64,000 nucleotides of DNA from Tetragonia tetragonoides (GCA_038025085.1 CM076153.1:6293501-6357500), one strand, 5' to 3'. Positions 23,201 through 34,510 are shown, counted from the first letter of the stretch. Program-made: numbers and translations. Notes: generated by a model from the letters alone, not told the origin.

Positions 23201-26200
23201 ACCAAAGCAGGGTCTATGGATGAGTGTTAAATTGCCAATAGCTTTGCACTCACCTTTTGCTAATATCTTTTGTTGTTATTATCTCAATCATGATTCATCA
23301 TTGGATGACACTTTTTATTCCTTTGCTGTAGTTTTTTTGACTCATCTTTGATACACACATTTTTTATTCTAAAACTGATAATGATTATCATCCCCTTTCT
23401 CCTTTTCTCTAGGGGGTTAGGGAATATGTCGTGGTCGTGATAGTTGGAAGTCTTACCTGTTTGAGTTATTGCATACAGGATCTGCTGATTTAGGTGTTTG
23501 TTTGCATACTTCCTCATCAGGCTTGGATCTTCCCATGAAGGTATTGGGGTGCTTTTAGTTACTATATTTGCTCATGGTTAAACCAACAGTAGCTCATTGT
23601 GCGAAAGTCTGTATACTTTTTTTAGATGTGAGAGTTTTTTTCTTGCTGTGTAATATGTTTAATAATTGCCGCCATCAGGTTGTGGATATGTTTGGTTGTG
23701 GCTTGCCAGTCTGTGCTGCCTCATACTCCTGGTAAACATTTCAGTTTTTGTTTCTTTCTTAGCTGTTTCTGTAAGATAATTAGAAGTGTGTATTCCAGAG
23801 GTCCCAAGTTCGAGTCCCCTCAGGGCCACTGGAGGTTTTCCCAGTCGTTAACTTCCGGGCCCATGGGAATTAGTCAAGCAAAGCTTGGATACCCATTATT
23901 TAGAAGTGTGTTTTGCTCTAGTCTCCCATGTTAACCTTGACACTTTGGTTGCCTATCTTGTATTCAGTATTGAGGAGCTTGTTAAAGTTGAAAGGAATGG
24001 CCTTCTTTTCTCTTCATCCTCGGAACTTGCGGATCAACTCTTAGTAAGTTTTCTGAGTGTTTTAATTTAAAAAATTATCCTTGCTCTTTTTTGGGTACTT
24101 ATTTACAATGTCCTCTGTGCTGCATATCAATATCTTCTATTTGGCTGCAGCCTGCATGTGACATATATGAGTAGGATTAAAATTGCTGTCAAAATGTCAT
24201 TGTTTCTGTAGTTGCCATTGCTGATTGTGCCCTTGTTTGCACTAAAGATCTAAACCCTCTTTCTAAGGCTCTACATCATCATTTTGTCTTATTTCTACAC
24301 CTTCACAGAACATCAAAAAATTTCTACGGATAGAGCACACAACAGTTTCCTTTAGTTTTATTTCTTGTTTTGGTGAATAAAGCAGAGGATTCAGCTGGAT
24401 CATAAAACAGAAAACAATTTTGAAAGAGCAACACCTCCTCCTCTACTAGCAAAGCATGAGCTATGAGCTTGTTTTATGTGTCTAAAACTCGGGGATCTGA
24501 GGATTCGACCATTGGGTTTGGCTACGGATCCAAGGATCAGACCCATCTCTTTTAAGGATATTTTTCCTGTGTTGATGTAACTGTCATTGGCTTGTAAGGA
24601 TTGCCCTTGAGACCCTCTCTCAACTGCCTTTCTATCTTCTTTGGCTTAACCACACTGGCCGTATTGCTCTCCATAATAATACTGCAAGTAGAACCAAAAT
24701 GGTTGTGGCAAAAGCATAATACAACAAGCCTGATGATCCACTAACACAAAAACTTGTTTGAGACGGTCTTATTATAACTTTGGTGAGACAAGGGTCACGT
24801 TTTAGTGAAATAATGGTTACCACTTATAATAGGTGACCCCTACATTTCTATATAGTGACCCCATTTTTTTGTGAGTTGGTCTCACACAAGACTTACCGAT
24901 CCACTAATTGTAATATCCATTGCCACTTGATTTGCATCAGTAAAGTCAAACTCTTTTGTGCAAGGGATGTGTATCTGGATTCTGGAGTACTATTAGCTAG
25001 TAGCAAAAGCAGAGTTTTTTATGAGCTATACTGGATGACTTTTCACCGATCGTGAGTAAAATGGTAATTGATCTTGTTAAGTCTCCTCCAGTGGACCATT
25101 TTGACTTTCGAGGCACATACATATATGTATCATGTATTTGCCTTTTTTTTTTGGTTGTAGGGAAAGATTATACAGAGAAATAAAGGAAGCTAAGGGAAAA
25201 TGTCTGATTGACCTCGTGGGTTAATAATCCATTAAATTTTATTGGGTAATCGTGTAACGAACGCCCACAACTTGAGTTTAAATGAAAGATTAGTTGTATC
25301 CAAACCTCTGTTAAATACTTAAATATGGGTTCATGTCCCAACGCCTACTGAGCGCCCATTACCCATGTCTCAGCGAGCGCCCATGTCCCAGCGTTCATGT
25401 CCCATCCCAGCGCCTAGTGAGCGCCAATGTCCCATGGGGAAATCACAGTTCGGGGACCCAGATGACTGTCCCAGGGCTTCGGAGGTCCTCTAGGGTCACG
25501 ATATACCCTCCGGAGAAGTTTGGGCACAAACGACAACTGGGCCTCGGGAAGCAGAAAATCAAACGCTATAATCCGCTTTTGGGCTTCGGGGAGACCCCGA
25601 AATGAAGGTGTATATTTTCACACCACATCGCATGAACACCCCTAGGGGCCATGGAAGACCTCGGGGTCGATTATATGGCCTGATAACCTTGTAAGGGCAT
25701 TTTTACGGACACCAATGTAATGGCGGGAACACCGAAAGCATGGGTGACATCGAAGTTCGTGGATCCGGAGAACCTTCCTCGAGTACCGAGGGTCCTCTAG
25801 CGTCATGATAGACTCCCTGGAAAAGTTTGGGAAAAAATGACACCCGAGCCTCAGGAACCAAAAAACGAAGGCTATATAAATCCACGTTTTTGGGGCTTCC
25901 GAGAGGCCCCGACACCAAGGTGTATATTTTTGCACCACATCGCTCGGGACACTCCTAGGAGGCATTGGAGGCCCCCGTGGTCGGTTATCGGGTGTCTGAA
26001 AGGCTTGTTAGGGCGTTTTTAAGGCATACTAATGTAAGGGTCGTAACACGAAAGCATGGGTGATATCGAAGTTTTTGGATTCGAATGACCCTCATGGTGC
26101 TCCAAGGGTCCAGTAGGGTCATGATAGGCTCCTAGGAGAAGTTTGAGAAAAAATGACACCCGGTCAGGAAGCCAAAAACAAAGGCTAACCCACGTTTTTG

Positions 26201-29200
26201 GGCCTTCCGGGAGTTCCTGAAATGAATATGTATATTTTCGCATCACATTGCATAGGACACCCCTAAGGAACATGGGAGGCCCCAGGGTCGCTTATCGGGT
26301 CTCTGATAGGCTTGGAAGGGCGTTTTTATGGGACACCAACGTAAGGGCCAGTACACCGAAAGCATGGGTGATATCGAAGTTTCGGGGATCTGGATGACCC
26401 TCCCGGAGCACCGAGGGTCCTCAAGGGTTATGATAGACCCCCTCTATAAGTTTGGGAAAAAATGACACTCGGGTCTTCGGAAGCCAAAAACAAAGGCTAA
26501 CCCACGTTTTTGGGGCTTTCGGGAGGCCATGACACGAAGGTGTATATTTTCGCAGCACATCGCTCGGGACACTCCTACGGGACAAGGCAGGCCCCCGGGG
26601 TCGGTTATCGGGAGTCTGAAAAGCTTGTAAGAGCGTTTTTACGGGACACCAATGTAAGGGCCGGAACACCTAAAGCATGAGTGATATCGAAGTTCGGGGA
26701 TCCGAATGACCATCCTGGAGCACCAAGGGTCAGGATAGACTCCGTGGAGAAGTTTGGGAAAAAATTGACACCCGGCCCCGGGAAGCGAAAAACAAAGGTT
26801 ATAATCCACGTTTTTGGGGGCTTCTAGGAGGTCCCAAAACATAGGTGTATATTTTCACATCACATCGCACGGGTCATTCCTAGGGGATATGGGAGGCCCT
26901 CGGGGTCGGTTATCGGGTCATTGATAGGCTTAGGCTTTTAAGGGAGTTTTTACTGGACACCAATGTAAGGGCCGAAACATCGAAAGCATTGGTGATATCG
27001 TAGTTCCGGGATCCGTATGACCCTCCCGGAGCACCGAGGGTCCTCTAGGGTCATGATAGACCAATCGGAGAAGTTTGGGCAAGAATGACAACCAGGTCCC
27101 GGAAAGGCAAAAACGAAGGCTAATCCACGTTTTTGGGGCTTCCGGGAGGTCCCGAAACAAAGGTGTATATTTTCGCACCACATCGCACGGGACACCCCTA
27201 GGGGACATGAGAGGCCCCCGGGGTCAGTTATCGGTTCCTGATAGGCTTGGAACAGTGTTTTAGTGGACACAAATGTAAGGGTCGGAGCACCGAAGGCATG
27301 GGTGATATCAAAGTTTTGGGATCCGGATGACCCTCCCGGAGCATCGAGGGTCCTCTATGATCATGATTGGCTCCCTGAAAAAGTTTGGAAAAAAATGACA
27401 CCCTGGCCTCGGGAAGCCAAAAACGAAGGCTTATCCATGTTTTTTGGGCTTCCGGGAAGCCACGACACTAAGGTGTATATTTTCGCACCACATCATTCGG
27501 GACACTTCTAGTGGACATAGGAGGCCCGCGTGGTCGGCTATCGGGTGCCTGATAGGCTTTTAAGGCCGTTTTTACGGGACACAAATGTAAGGGCCGGAAC
27601 ACCGAAAACACGGGTAATATCGAAGTTTGGGGATTCGGATGACCCTCCTGAAGCACAGAAAGTCCTCTAGGATCATGATAGACTCCCTGGAAAAGTTTGG
27701 TAAAAAAATGACAAGGGAGCCAAAAACGAAGGTTATAGTCTGCTTTTTGGGGCTTCCTGGAGGTCCCCAAACGAAGGTGTATATTTTCGCACCACATCGC
27801 ACGGGATACCCCTAGGGGACATGGGATGCCTCAAAGGTCGGTTATCGGGTCCCTGATAGGCTTGTAAGGGCGTTTTTACAGGTTACCAATCTAAGGGCTG
27901 AAACACCGAAAGTATGGGTGATATTGAAGTTCGGGAATCCGAATGACCCTCCTGTAGCAACGAGGGTCCTCTAGGGTCATGATAGACCCCTCGGAGAAGA
28001 TTAGGCAAAAATGACACCCGGGCATCGGGAAGCCAAAAACGAAGGCTATAATCCACGCTTTTGAGGCTTCCAGGAGGTCCTGAAACGAAAGTGTTTATTT
28101 TCACACCACATCGCTCGGGACACTCCTTGGGGACTTGGAAGACCCCGGGGTCGGTAATTGGGTCCTTGATTGGCTTGGAAGGACATTTTTACGAGACACC
28201 GATGTAAGGGCTGAAACACCACAACTTTGGTTTATATCGATGTTCGGGGATCCGGATGACCCTCTTGGAGCACCGAGGTTCCTCTAGGATCATGATAGAC
28301 CCCCTGGAGAAGATTGGGCAAAAATGACACCCGGCGGGCATTGGAAAGCCAAAAACGAAGAGTATAATCCACAGTTTTGGGGCTTCCGGTAGGTCCATAA
28401 ACAAAAGTGTATATTTTCGCACCACATCGATTGGGACACTCCTAGGGACCTGGAAGGCCCTCGAGGTCTGTTATCGGGTCGCTTGGGACACTCCTAGGGA
28501 CCTCGAAGGGCGTTTTTACGGGAAACCAATGTGAGGGCCGGAACACCAAAATCATGGGTGATATCGAAGTTCGTGGATCCGGATGACCCTTCTGGAACAC
28601 TGAGGGTCCTCTATGGTCAAGATAGACCCTCTGGACAAGTTTGAAAAAAAATGACATCTGGGCCCCAGGAAGCCAAAAACGAAGGTATCCACGTTTTTGG
28701 GCTTCCTGAGGTCTCGAAACGAAGGTTTATATTTTCGCACCACATCGCACAGGACACCCCTAGGGGACATGGGAGGCCCCCGAGGTCGGTTATCGGGTCC
28801 ATGAAAAAGAACATAGAGGTTCAAAAATAGAGTCAGCTAATTGTAAGTCATAATAGTGCAACAAGCAATTATGGAACAATGAATTAGATAAATCATGGAG
28901 TACTCAAAGAAAAGGAATGACAATACTGCTAACACCCAAGCTATTTTTTACCTTAATACTGTGATGTAATTTGCTACTTGAAACCGCATCATTAACCTGA
29001 CCTGCTCTTTCAACAAATCAAATATTTTTCTTCCGTCTTCCTACCTAATGTCAAAGGCAGCCCTTGAAATTACATCACCAGTTAAATTCTCAAGGAAAGG
29101 CCATACATCTACGTCAGTTGACTATTTCTTCCCACGCACTTGTTAGCTTGCTACAACTGACATACGTACCGTCAAACATGTTTTGCACCCTAAACCTTGA

Positions 29201-31635
29201 GAGATCTTATGAATTTTAGCCTTGTGTCAAATCTCCAATTTTCACTTTTCATTTTGAGAATTTCCCCTCAAATGATGTTCATCCAGATTGAGATTGGGTC
29301 AAGCAAACTTGGACTGAGGTCACTGAGCTAATATATCCAGGTCCAAAACATTGGTGGGTCAAATAAAAGACGAGTTGGGCCTGGATCTTGCCCAACCAAA
29401 AAAAAGACTCTCTCTCATCCACAAACAAAAACACCCACCCACCATATTAAATTCAGTGGACGTGATTGAATCTTTTTCTATACTGGTGTAACAAAACAAC
29501 CCAAACAATACCTTATCAGAAATTAGAAGCACAAAGTTATTGGGAAAATGGGTGCTCTCAAACTGTTGGGATTTACACTTTTATTGAACCTGCTATCTAA
29601 CGCCAATCATATTAACTGAATTGAGTGTCCAGGCTATGACCTGATTCACGAGGGTAATGGTTTTGAGATTCTTAGCTACAATTCATTGCTTTGGATGTGT
29701 ATAATCCACGTTTTTGGGGCTTCCGGGAGGCCACGACAGAAAGGTGTATATTTTCGCACCACATCACTCGGGACACTTCTAGTGGACATGGGAGGCCCGC
29801 GGGGTCGGCTATTGGGTGCCTGATAGGCTTGTATGTGCGTTTTTACGGGACACAATGTAAGGGCCGGAACACCGAAAGCATGAGTAATATCGAAGTTCGG
29901 GGATGCGGATGACCCTCTTGGAGCGCCGAAAGTCCTCTAGGATCATGATAGGCTCCATGGTGTCCCGTGTTACAAACTAGTTTAGAAGCACAATCACGAC
30001 AACCCTTACTGTCAGAGTGTCCTATCGTATCCTAGTGTCCGAAAAAACGTCAGAGATACTTCTGTTGAAATGAGGAGTCTGAACTGTTCAGGCAAATACA
30101 AGCACACCTCTGATGGTAGAATGAATTGGTCTAGACAAGAGTTCCAAACTAGTTTGGAAGCACAATCTGGTCTCTGAAATGAGCTTTTCCTTTACGCGTG
30201 ATCAACTTTTATTATTTTATCAGTGCAAGAGCTTGTAATCCAAAGGATTACACTTTATTGTACTTGGAAGTTGGAACTGCTAGTAACGTGACTAAAATCA
30301 ATCTGAAGTTTAGAACCAGATGCATCTTTCTAGGGGTAGTAGGATACTATGATGCTCGGACTCGGGTACGGGTGTCGGACTCGGATACGGATCCAAGAGT
30401 CAGACATGGGAAAATTTGAAAGTGAAGACACTCGGACACGGTTTAGAAGTGTCTAAAATTAAAATATGGACACGGGGATCTGGGTAATTATTTTTTATTT
30501 TTTTACAAAATCGGAAAAGAAAAAGGAAATAAAAAAAAGAACATGAAGAATTCCAATAAGTATTGGCTTGTTGTTTACGTGAAGTTGTATTCCCTAGATA
30601 GTGGGTGAATTGAATAGTAGAAAAATTACATTAAATACCAGATTTGACTCTTTGACTGAATAAGTGGCTGACAGCCAGTTATATAAAATATACTCCCTCC
30701 GTCTCAAAAAAACCTGAACCTTTGTTTTTTGAAGGTCAAATTTAACAAACTTTGACTATTAATTTATGAAAATATATAAAGATTCACATTATGAAAATAC
30801 TTTTGTTAGATTCATTTTTAAAAGTACTTTCAAAAAATCGTATTGTTATAATTTTTATATTCATATAATTGTAATTATTTACGGTCAAAGTGGTGTCTTG
30901 GAGACCGTGAAAAAGTAAAGGTTTAGGTTTTTTTGAGACAGAGGGAGTAATTAAATGCAGAAACACTCTTTTTGGGTAAGGAAAACACGTTTAAGAGCTA
31001 TTTAAGTCAGTACTTTAATAGGTTACTTTTCTCCTTCTCCCTGCTGTGTTAATCTCCATGGCCGATAAAGAATTCTCTCTCTCACCTGCTCAGACGAAGA
31101 ACACCCAGCCGCGTCCAGATGTTTCAGGCCGAGTCCGACCCATATCCGGTGTCCGTACCCGGGTCGTGTCGTGTCGACACGGGTACGGCAGGGTATATGC
31201 CGAGTCCGAGCTTCATCGGTAGGATAAACGACTTGCCGACCAGGCTAAGACTTTGTTGCCGCTTCTATGTTGAGGGACAATATAGTTGAAGCCTCTACAC
31301 ACTGAGTCTCTGACTAGCAGAATGGCCTGTGGCCTGTGGTCATAAGCATCTTTAGGTTTATCAGGATCAACTTGCTTAGCTTAAGATTTGGAATTAATCA
31401 TAAGAAAGACTTTTTGAATTAATATTTTTGTTTCGGTTTTGCTAACCATTGCCCTAAGGGAAAAGGATAAGCTTTATTAATTACTGAAATCTCTTCTAAA
31501 CAATTAATTATGTTAATTATTTGATTTATTAACATGTCAAAAATACCCCCAAAAATCTCTCTTTTTTTTTTACACGGCTCTCTCTCTCTCTCTCTCTCCT
31601 CACCCTTCCCAGGCCCACCCCAATTCCCAAGTTCC

Positions 31636-31675
<40 letters not shown>

Positions 31676-34510
31676 CTCTCTCCAATTTCTTCATCTTCAG
31701 TCTTTCACCCAACAGTCCCAACACCACACTTTCCATCCAACAGCGACCACCATTGAAGGACTCTCCGGCTCCGCCGGAATCCACCATCAACCACTTTAAC
31801 ATCCCACTTCTTCCTGTATTTTTCTCTCTCCTCTTATCACACTATCCTCTGTTTTTTGCTATCTCCATCACCACAAACTCCAGCCACGCACAATCACCTG
31901 TCGCCGGAAACATCCTAGCTACCGGCATCGAACCACCACCCAACGGATGCACTTTCCACCTTTTTCCAGATCTGTATCATCTCTGTTTTTAATAAACTGT
32001 TTGGTACTAGGATAGACTCATTTTACCGGCATTGATCGATACGCTATCTCCATCACCACCTAGATTGCAAGACGTTATGCAGAAGATTTTTTGTTTGGGG
32101 TAAATCGGTGGGGTGACCGTGATATCTCACCGGGAATAATGGTGTTCACCGGAAAGTGAAAATGATGTAAAGGTGCACACTTGTTCAGCTTCTGTTTTTT
32201 TTAATTGTGAGGAGTAAATTTTTTCTAAAACTGTTAAAATTTAATTAAACAGGTGTATATAGTAAGAAGGGTATCTATGTAAATTTAGCATATGTTATTT
32301 AATGGTATTTGTGCAAATTTCTACATGGAACGGATTATTATGTTCTTAATTATTGCAAATTCGTTCAAAATGCTGCATTTAGTGAAGCTTGTCCTTTGCC
32401 CTTAGGGCAATGGTTAGCAAAACCGTTTTTGTTTATTTTTTTGATGTACTCATCTTATCCCTAGCTAGTAGCTACTAGCCAGTCTGCTAAACATTATTTA
32501 AATAAAATTTTTGTCTATTTCCTAGATGCTTTTCAAAGGTTTCCCTGATGGTTGCACTGGTCTCACATCTTTGAGAAATGGAGCACTGGAAACAAGGTCT
32601 TCTGCAGCTTGGGAGACTGAGTGGGAGGAGCATGCCAAACCCTTAGTACTAGAGGCAAGATTCTTACTGTTTCAACTATTTGGTATCTGTGGTGTTTTGG
32701 TTTCTCTTCTCCCAAGTATGCTCTTTAAGCTTTTAGGTAAAGCGAAAAGAGTGCAAACTTGTTTGCATACTTAAGAGGAATTTTAGATGTGACTTGTTTG
32801 CATACTTAAGAGGAATTTTAGATGGTTCACATCAAACGTGTTCTGAATATTTCTGAACGTACCTTGATTTTTATTTGATGTGAACCATCTTCTGGTGTCT
32901 CATAACATGGCATTTGCAGAGCTCTTTCATATTAAGCCCTATCTGAAATGCGTAGGTAAGTAAATTAGACAATCCTAATATCTAAACATGTATTTTTTGC
33001 TCGTGGGTTCTATCATCTTTTCCAAAGTTGCTGTGTACGAAAAGGAACCCTGGATTTGCATGGATATGATTTGTATTTTAGCATTTCTCTGGACTTGTAC
33101 CAGTTCTGTTGATATACTTGACGTCACGTGCATTTATAATGTTGAAGTGAGTCATAGAAAGCTTCATAATAATACAAATAACAACACCACTTATTATTAC
33201 ACCAGTTTTTCATGTTAACTAGCAATATACCACCTCTGTAAAAGGAAAAGCAAACAGAGGGAACCAGAAACTGTTTCATAGATTCCCTGTTCCTCGCCAG
33301 ATGTTTACCTTTGTGAAATAGAGACTAGATCAGAGAAAAACAACTTCAAAATAGATTGACAGCAAGGAGCCAAAGAGAAGCGGAGAACTTGTGCGAGAGC
33401 ATGACTTAAATATGAAACATCATAGATCTCTGTTTTAGTATTTTAGATTGAATATCAGACACTCTCTGGAAAAAAATTCCTTTGAGGAGGAAAATTAAGC
33501 CAAAGCGAAAAATCGCATTGTGTCTTTCCAAATGTCACCTTATGCTCTCATTAAAATCTTCCACAATTTTGTAGTTAGTTTTGGACTCTTTGGTCAAAAC
33601 AAGGGGGAAGTTTTTTTCTAGGCATTTATTTCTAGTCAGTTTTTCATGCTAACTAGCCAGTTACTGGGATTGAGTAACTCATAATAATACAAAATCGACA
33701 TTTGTTAAAATTGAGTAGTGGCACACGTGTAACGTGTTCTTTACTAAGAAGCATCAGTGATGTATGATCTCATAAGTTGAAGGACTAATAGAAGTAGGAC
33801 GATGAAGTGAACAAGCAAGATCTCCAATTCTACCAACAGTAGTAGAAGTGATAGTCATGCCTAAAGGACTAACAACAGTAGTCTTTACTAACAAGCATCA
33901 GTGACTTATGATCTCATAAATCGAAGGACTAATAGAAGTAGGAAGGTGAAGTGAACAAGCAAGATCTCCACTTCTACCAACAGTAATAAAACGAAACAAC
34001 AGACTGTTTAAAATGGAAATGAGATGGGACTATGGGAGTGATGAATGCATGAAAAAGAAAGGGAAGGATGAAGAACCATGAAGTGAATTTGTGAGGATTA
34101 GCATAAGAGTTATTACAACTTCTCATGGTTCCTTAGGAAATCATGTTTAACTACGTTTTCTGGATAGTCTCATGCCTAAGGGACTCTAGTAGCTATGAAG
34201 ACTCGGGGTTGTCGAACAGAAAAAGGATGAAACAAAAGAAGGAAAAAGGATAGAAAACATGAAGATCAAAGGGAGATAAGACAAAATATATTTCTTGAGA
34301 AGTCTGGATGCTCAATGAGGTCTTATTGCCTCTAAAAATTGAATAATATTGGCTTTCAGAGTTTGTTTGTTTGTGTGGAATCTTGGCCTTGTTTATGTAT
34401 TCCTGTATCTGCTGTATTTCTCATATGAATAAAGCATTGAAAAGCTCATAGTGAATAGTCTGATTGACAGGCTTAACTCCTGTAATTTGCAGGTTATGTC
34501 TCGGAACTGA
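14247..34510 (+). CDS. ALG1: Chitobiosyldiphosphodolichol beta-1,4-mannosyltransferase (ALG1 / TURAN), 16 exons
   Basis: ALG1 (GT33) adds the first mannose, from GDP-mannose, to dolichol-PP-GlcNAc2 on the cytosolic face of the ER. The Arabidopsis homologue is TURAN. Exons: 14247-14363, 16248-16281, 16929-16984, 17065-17205, 20075-20223, 20304-20393, 20498-20564, 20637-20700, 20773-20887, 22717-22883, 22971-23081, 23479-23540, 23679-23731, 23968-24043, 32526-32654, 34493-34510. All phases agree, giving 482 residues and no stop. Landmarks: [20 protein letters not shown] at the start, a hydrophobic stretch [82 protein letters not shown]. The last intron begins with GC instead of GT. A second Met (14271, MGKRGRAA) may be the true start. 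Introns 1, 4, 9, 14 and 15 are long, and intron 14 (8.48 kb) is packed with repeats. Confidence 0.93.
14465..14606 (+). mobile_element. TRIM-like solo LTR (tentative)
   Basis: TGTTGGGTGGGAAGTCCCAC is a typical start of plant TRIM LTRs. A plausible end GGGCCCA lies 142 bases on. No target duplication was confirmed. It lies in ALG1 intron 1. Confidence 0.35.
15540..15960 (+). pseudogene. Decayed L1-type LINE reverse transcriptase
   Basis: With frameshifts and stops, the sequence still reads [21 protein letters not shown] and [15 protein letters not shown], which follow the plant L1 RT order (NFITLVPK, FRPISL, a W-x-F stretch). The remnant may extend further left to about 14900. It lies in ALG1 intron 1. 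Confidence 0.6.
17977..18793 (-). mobile_element. 5'-truncated L1-type LINE (zf-RVT end), in ALG1 intron 4
   Basis: Minus-strand coding shows the C-terminal zinc-finger domain of plant non-LTR reverse transcriptases: [20 protein letters not shown], then C-x2-C and H-x-C groups ([17 protein letters not shown]) and [10 protein letters not shown]. An in-frame TGA at 18439-18441 and a frameshift near 18120 break it. The poly-A side is a T-run at the left. A 20-bp target duplication with one mismatch flanks it (17957-17976 and 18794-18813, AGCAATGGTC...GTTATTAAT). It is a close relative of the copy at 36081. Confidence 0.9.
21330..21432 (+). mobile_element. LINE 3' tail remnant
   Basis: TGATTAATAAAAAAATTTCT followed by TATCTAAAA is the inverse of the 3' ends of the LINEs at 17977 and 36081, so a third, very short copy lies here on the plus strand in ALG1 intron 9. 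Confidence 0.55.
23792..23899 (+). mobile_element. Short SINE in ALG1 intron 13
   Basis: A 108-bp insert carries a Pol III B-box-like AAGTTCGAGTCC. It is flanked by the 12-bp direct repeat TTAGAAGTGTGT (23780-23791 and 23900-23911). The A box is missing or very short, so it is probably 5'-truncated. Confidence 0.7.
24745..24897. mobile_element. MITE with GAGAC termini, in ALG1 intron 14
   Basis: The ends CTTGTTTGAGACGGTCT and GGTCTCACACAAG are inverted near-copies. The 10-bp duplication GATCCACTAA flanks it (24735-24744 and 24898-24907). A relative in opposite orientation lies at about 62745-62925. Confidence 0.75.
25325..25446. repeat. Short repeat AGCGCC(C)AATGTCCCA at the array edge
   Basis: About four degenerate copies of GAGCGCCCATGTCCCAGCG precede the satellite array. 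They are not part of the satellite monomer. Confidence 0.7.
25447..28801. repeat. Satellite array, about 11 monomers of about 311 bp (subfamily A), in ALG1 intron 14
   Basis: The motif TGATATCGAAGTTCGGGG recurs near 25744, 26061, 26369, 26682, 26992, 27302, 27612, 27918, 28230 and 28558, so the period is 306-317 bp, with one 328-bp unit holding a small internal duplication. Each monomer also holds GTCCTCTAGGGTCATGATAG, TTTTTGGGGCTTCCGGGAGG and GTGTATATTTTCGCACCACA. The reverse-strand open frames across it (KYTP...GLPEAPKTW) are by-products of the repeat. Confidence 0.93.
28802..29698. other. ALG1 intron 14, no feature recognised
   Basis: Unique-looking sequence between the satellite array and a lone monomer. 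No coding or mobile signature was found. Confidence 0.5.
29699..29957. repeat. Isolated partial satellite monomer (subfamily A)
   Basis: It begins at TATAATCCACGTTTTTGGGG and ends at GTCCTCTAGGATCATGATAG, about 0.8 of a 311-bp unit, in the same orientation as the nearby array. Confidence 0.9.
30347..31218. mobile_element. Non-autonomous TIR element with 8-bp target duplication, host of a nested MITE
   Basis: Left end TGATGCTCGGACTCGG and right end CCGAGTCCGAGCTTCA are inverted near-copies, followed inward by more GTACGGGTGTCGG-type sequence on both sides. GTAGGATA flanks both ends (30339-30346 and 31219-31226). An 8-bp duplication fits hAT, with a 9-bp MULE reading possible. Confidence 0.72.
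30693..30947. mobile_element. Stowaway-type MITE (Tc1/mariner), nested
   Basis: The termini CTCCCTCCGTCTCAAAAAAA and TTTTTTTGAGACAGAGGGAG are the Stowaway signature. TA dinucleotides flank both ends (30691-30692 and 30948-30949). The 255-bp element sits inside the TIR element at 30347-31218. Confidence 0.9.
31434..32425. mobile_element. Pack-MULE-like element with 41-bp TIRs and perfect 9-bp target duplication
   Basis: TIRs at 31434-31474 and 32385-32425 (CGGTTTTGCTAACCATTGCC...AAGCTT) differ at about two positions. TTTTTGTTT is duplicated at 31425-31433 and 32426-32434. The 992-bp element has no transposase. Its middle (31600-32160) looks unlike the AT-rich surroundings: CT and CA microsatellites of 5' UTR type, and GC-rich CTCCGGCTCCGCCGGAATCC and CTGTCGCCGGAAAC. 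This suggests a captured gene start. The source gene was not recognised, and the long plus-strand frame 31534-31992 is low-complexity. It lies in ALG1 intron 14, just before exon 15. Confidence 0.85.
31575..31671. repeat. (CT)n and (CA)n microsatellites
   Basis: A run of about 11 CT units and a run of about 18 CA units, 40 bases apart, lie inside the Pack-MULE-like element. Confidence 0.95.
32757..32890. repeat. 35-bp tandem duplication followed by a 17-bp inverted repeat
   Basis: ACTTGTTTGCATACTTAAGA and 13 more bases occur twice (32757 and 32792). The second copy overlaps an exact inverted repeat, AGATGGTTCACATCAAA at 32820-32836 and its inverse at 32874-32890, with a 37-base loop. It lies in the last ALG1 intron. 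Confidence 0.85.
33741..33990. repeat. Direct duplication, period 144 bp
   Basis: A block of about 105 bases beginning TTACTAAGAAGCATCAGTGA recurs 144 bases later with about 10% change. It is a local duplication in the last ALG1 intron. Confidence 0.8.

Noticed and set aside
25642..28824. Many overlapping 60-110 codon frames on the reverse strand
   Set aside because: Same peptide words recur with the 311-bp monomer, whose length is usually not a multiple of three, so frames break at each unit. These are satellite by-products, not a protein family.
29548..29620. Small frame starting ATGGGTGCTCTC with a hydrophobic, signal-like peptide ([14 protein letters not shown])
   Set aside because: Only 18 codons, no downstream exon or conservation evidence, and it lies in the ALG1 intron. 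Too weak to list as a gene.
31534..31992. 152-codon plus-strand frame in the Pack-MULE-like element
   Set aside because: Dominated by CT and CA microsatellite translation (Ser/Leu and Thr/His runs) with no recognisable domain. It was kept only as evidence of captured leader-type sequence.
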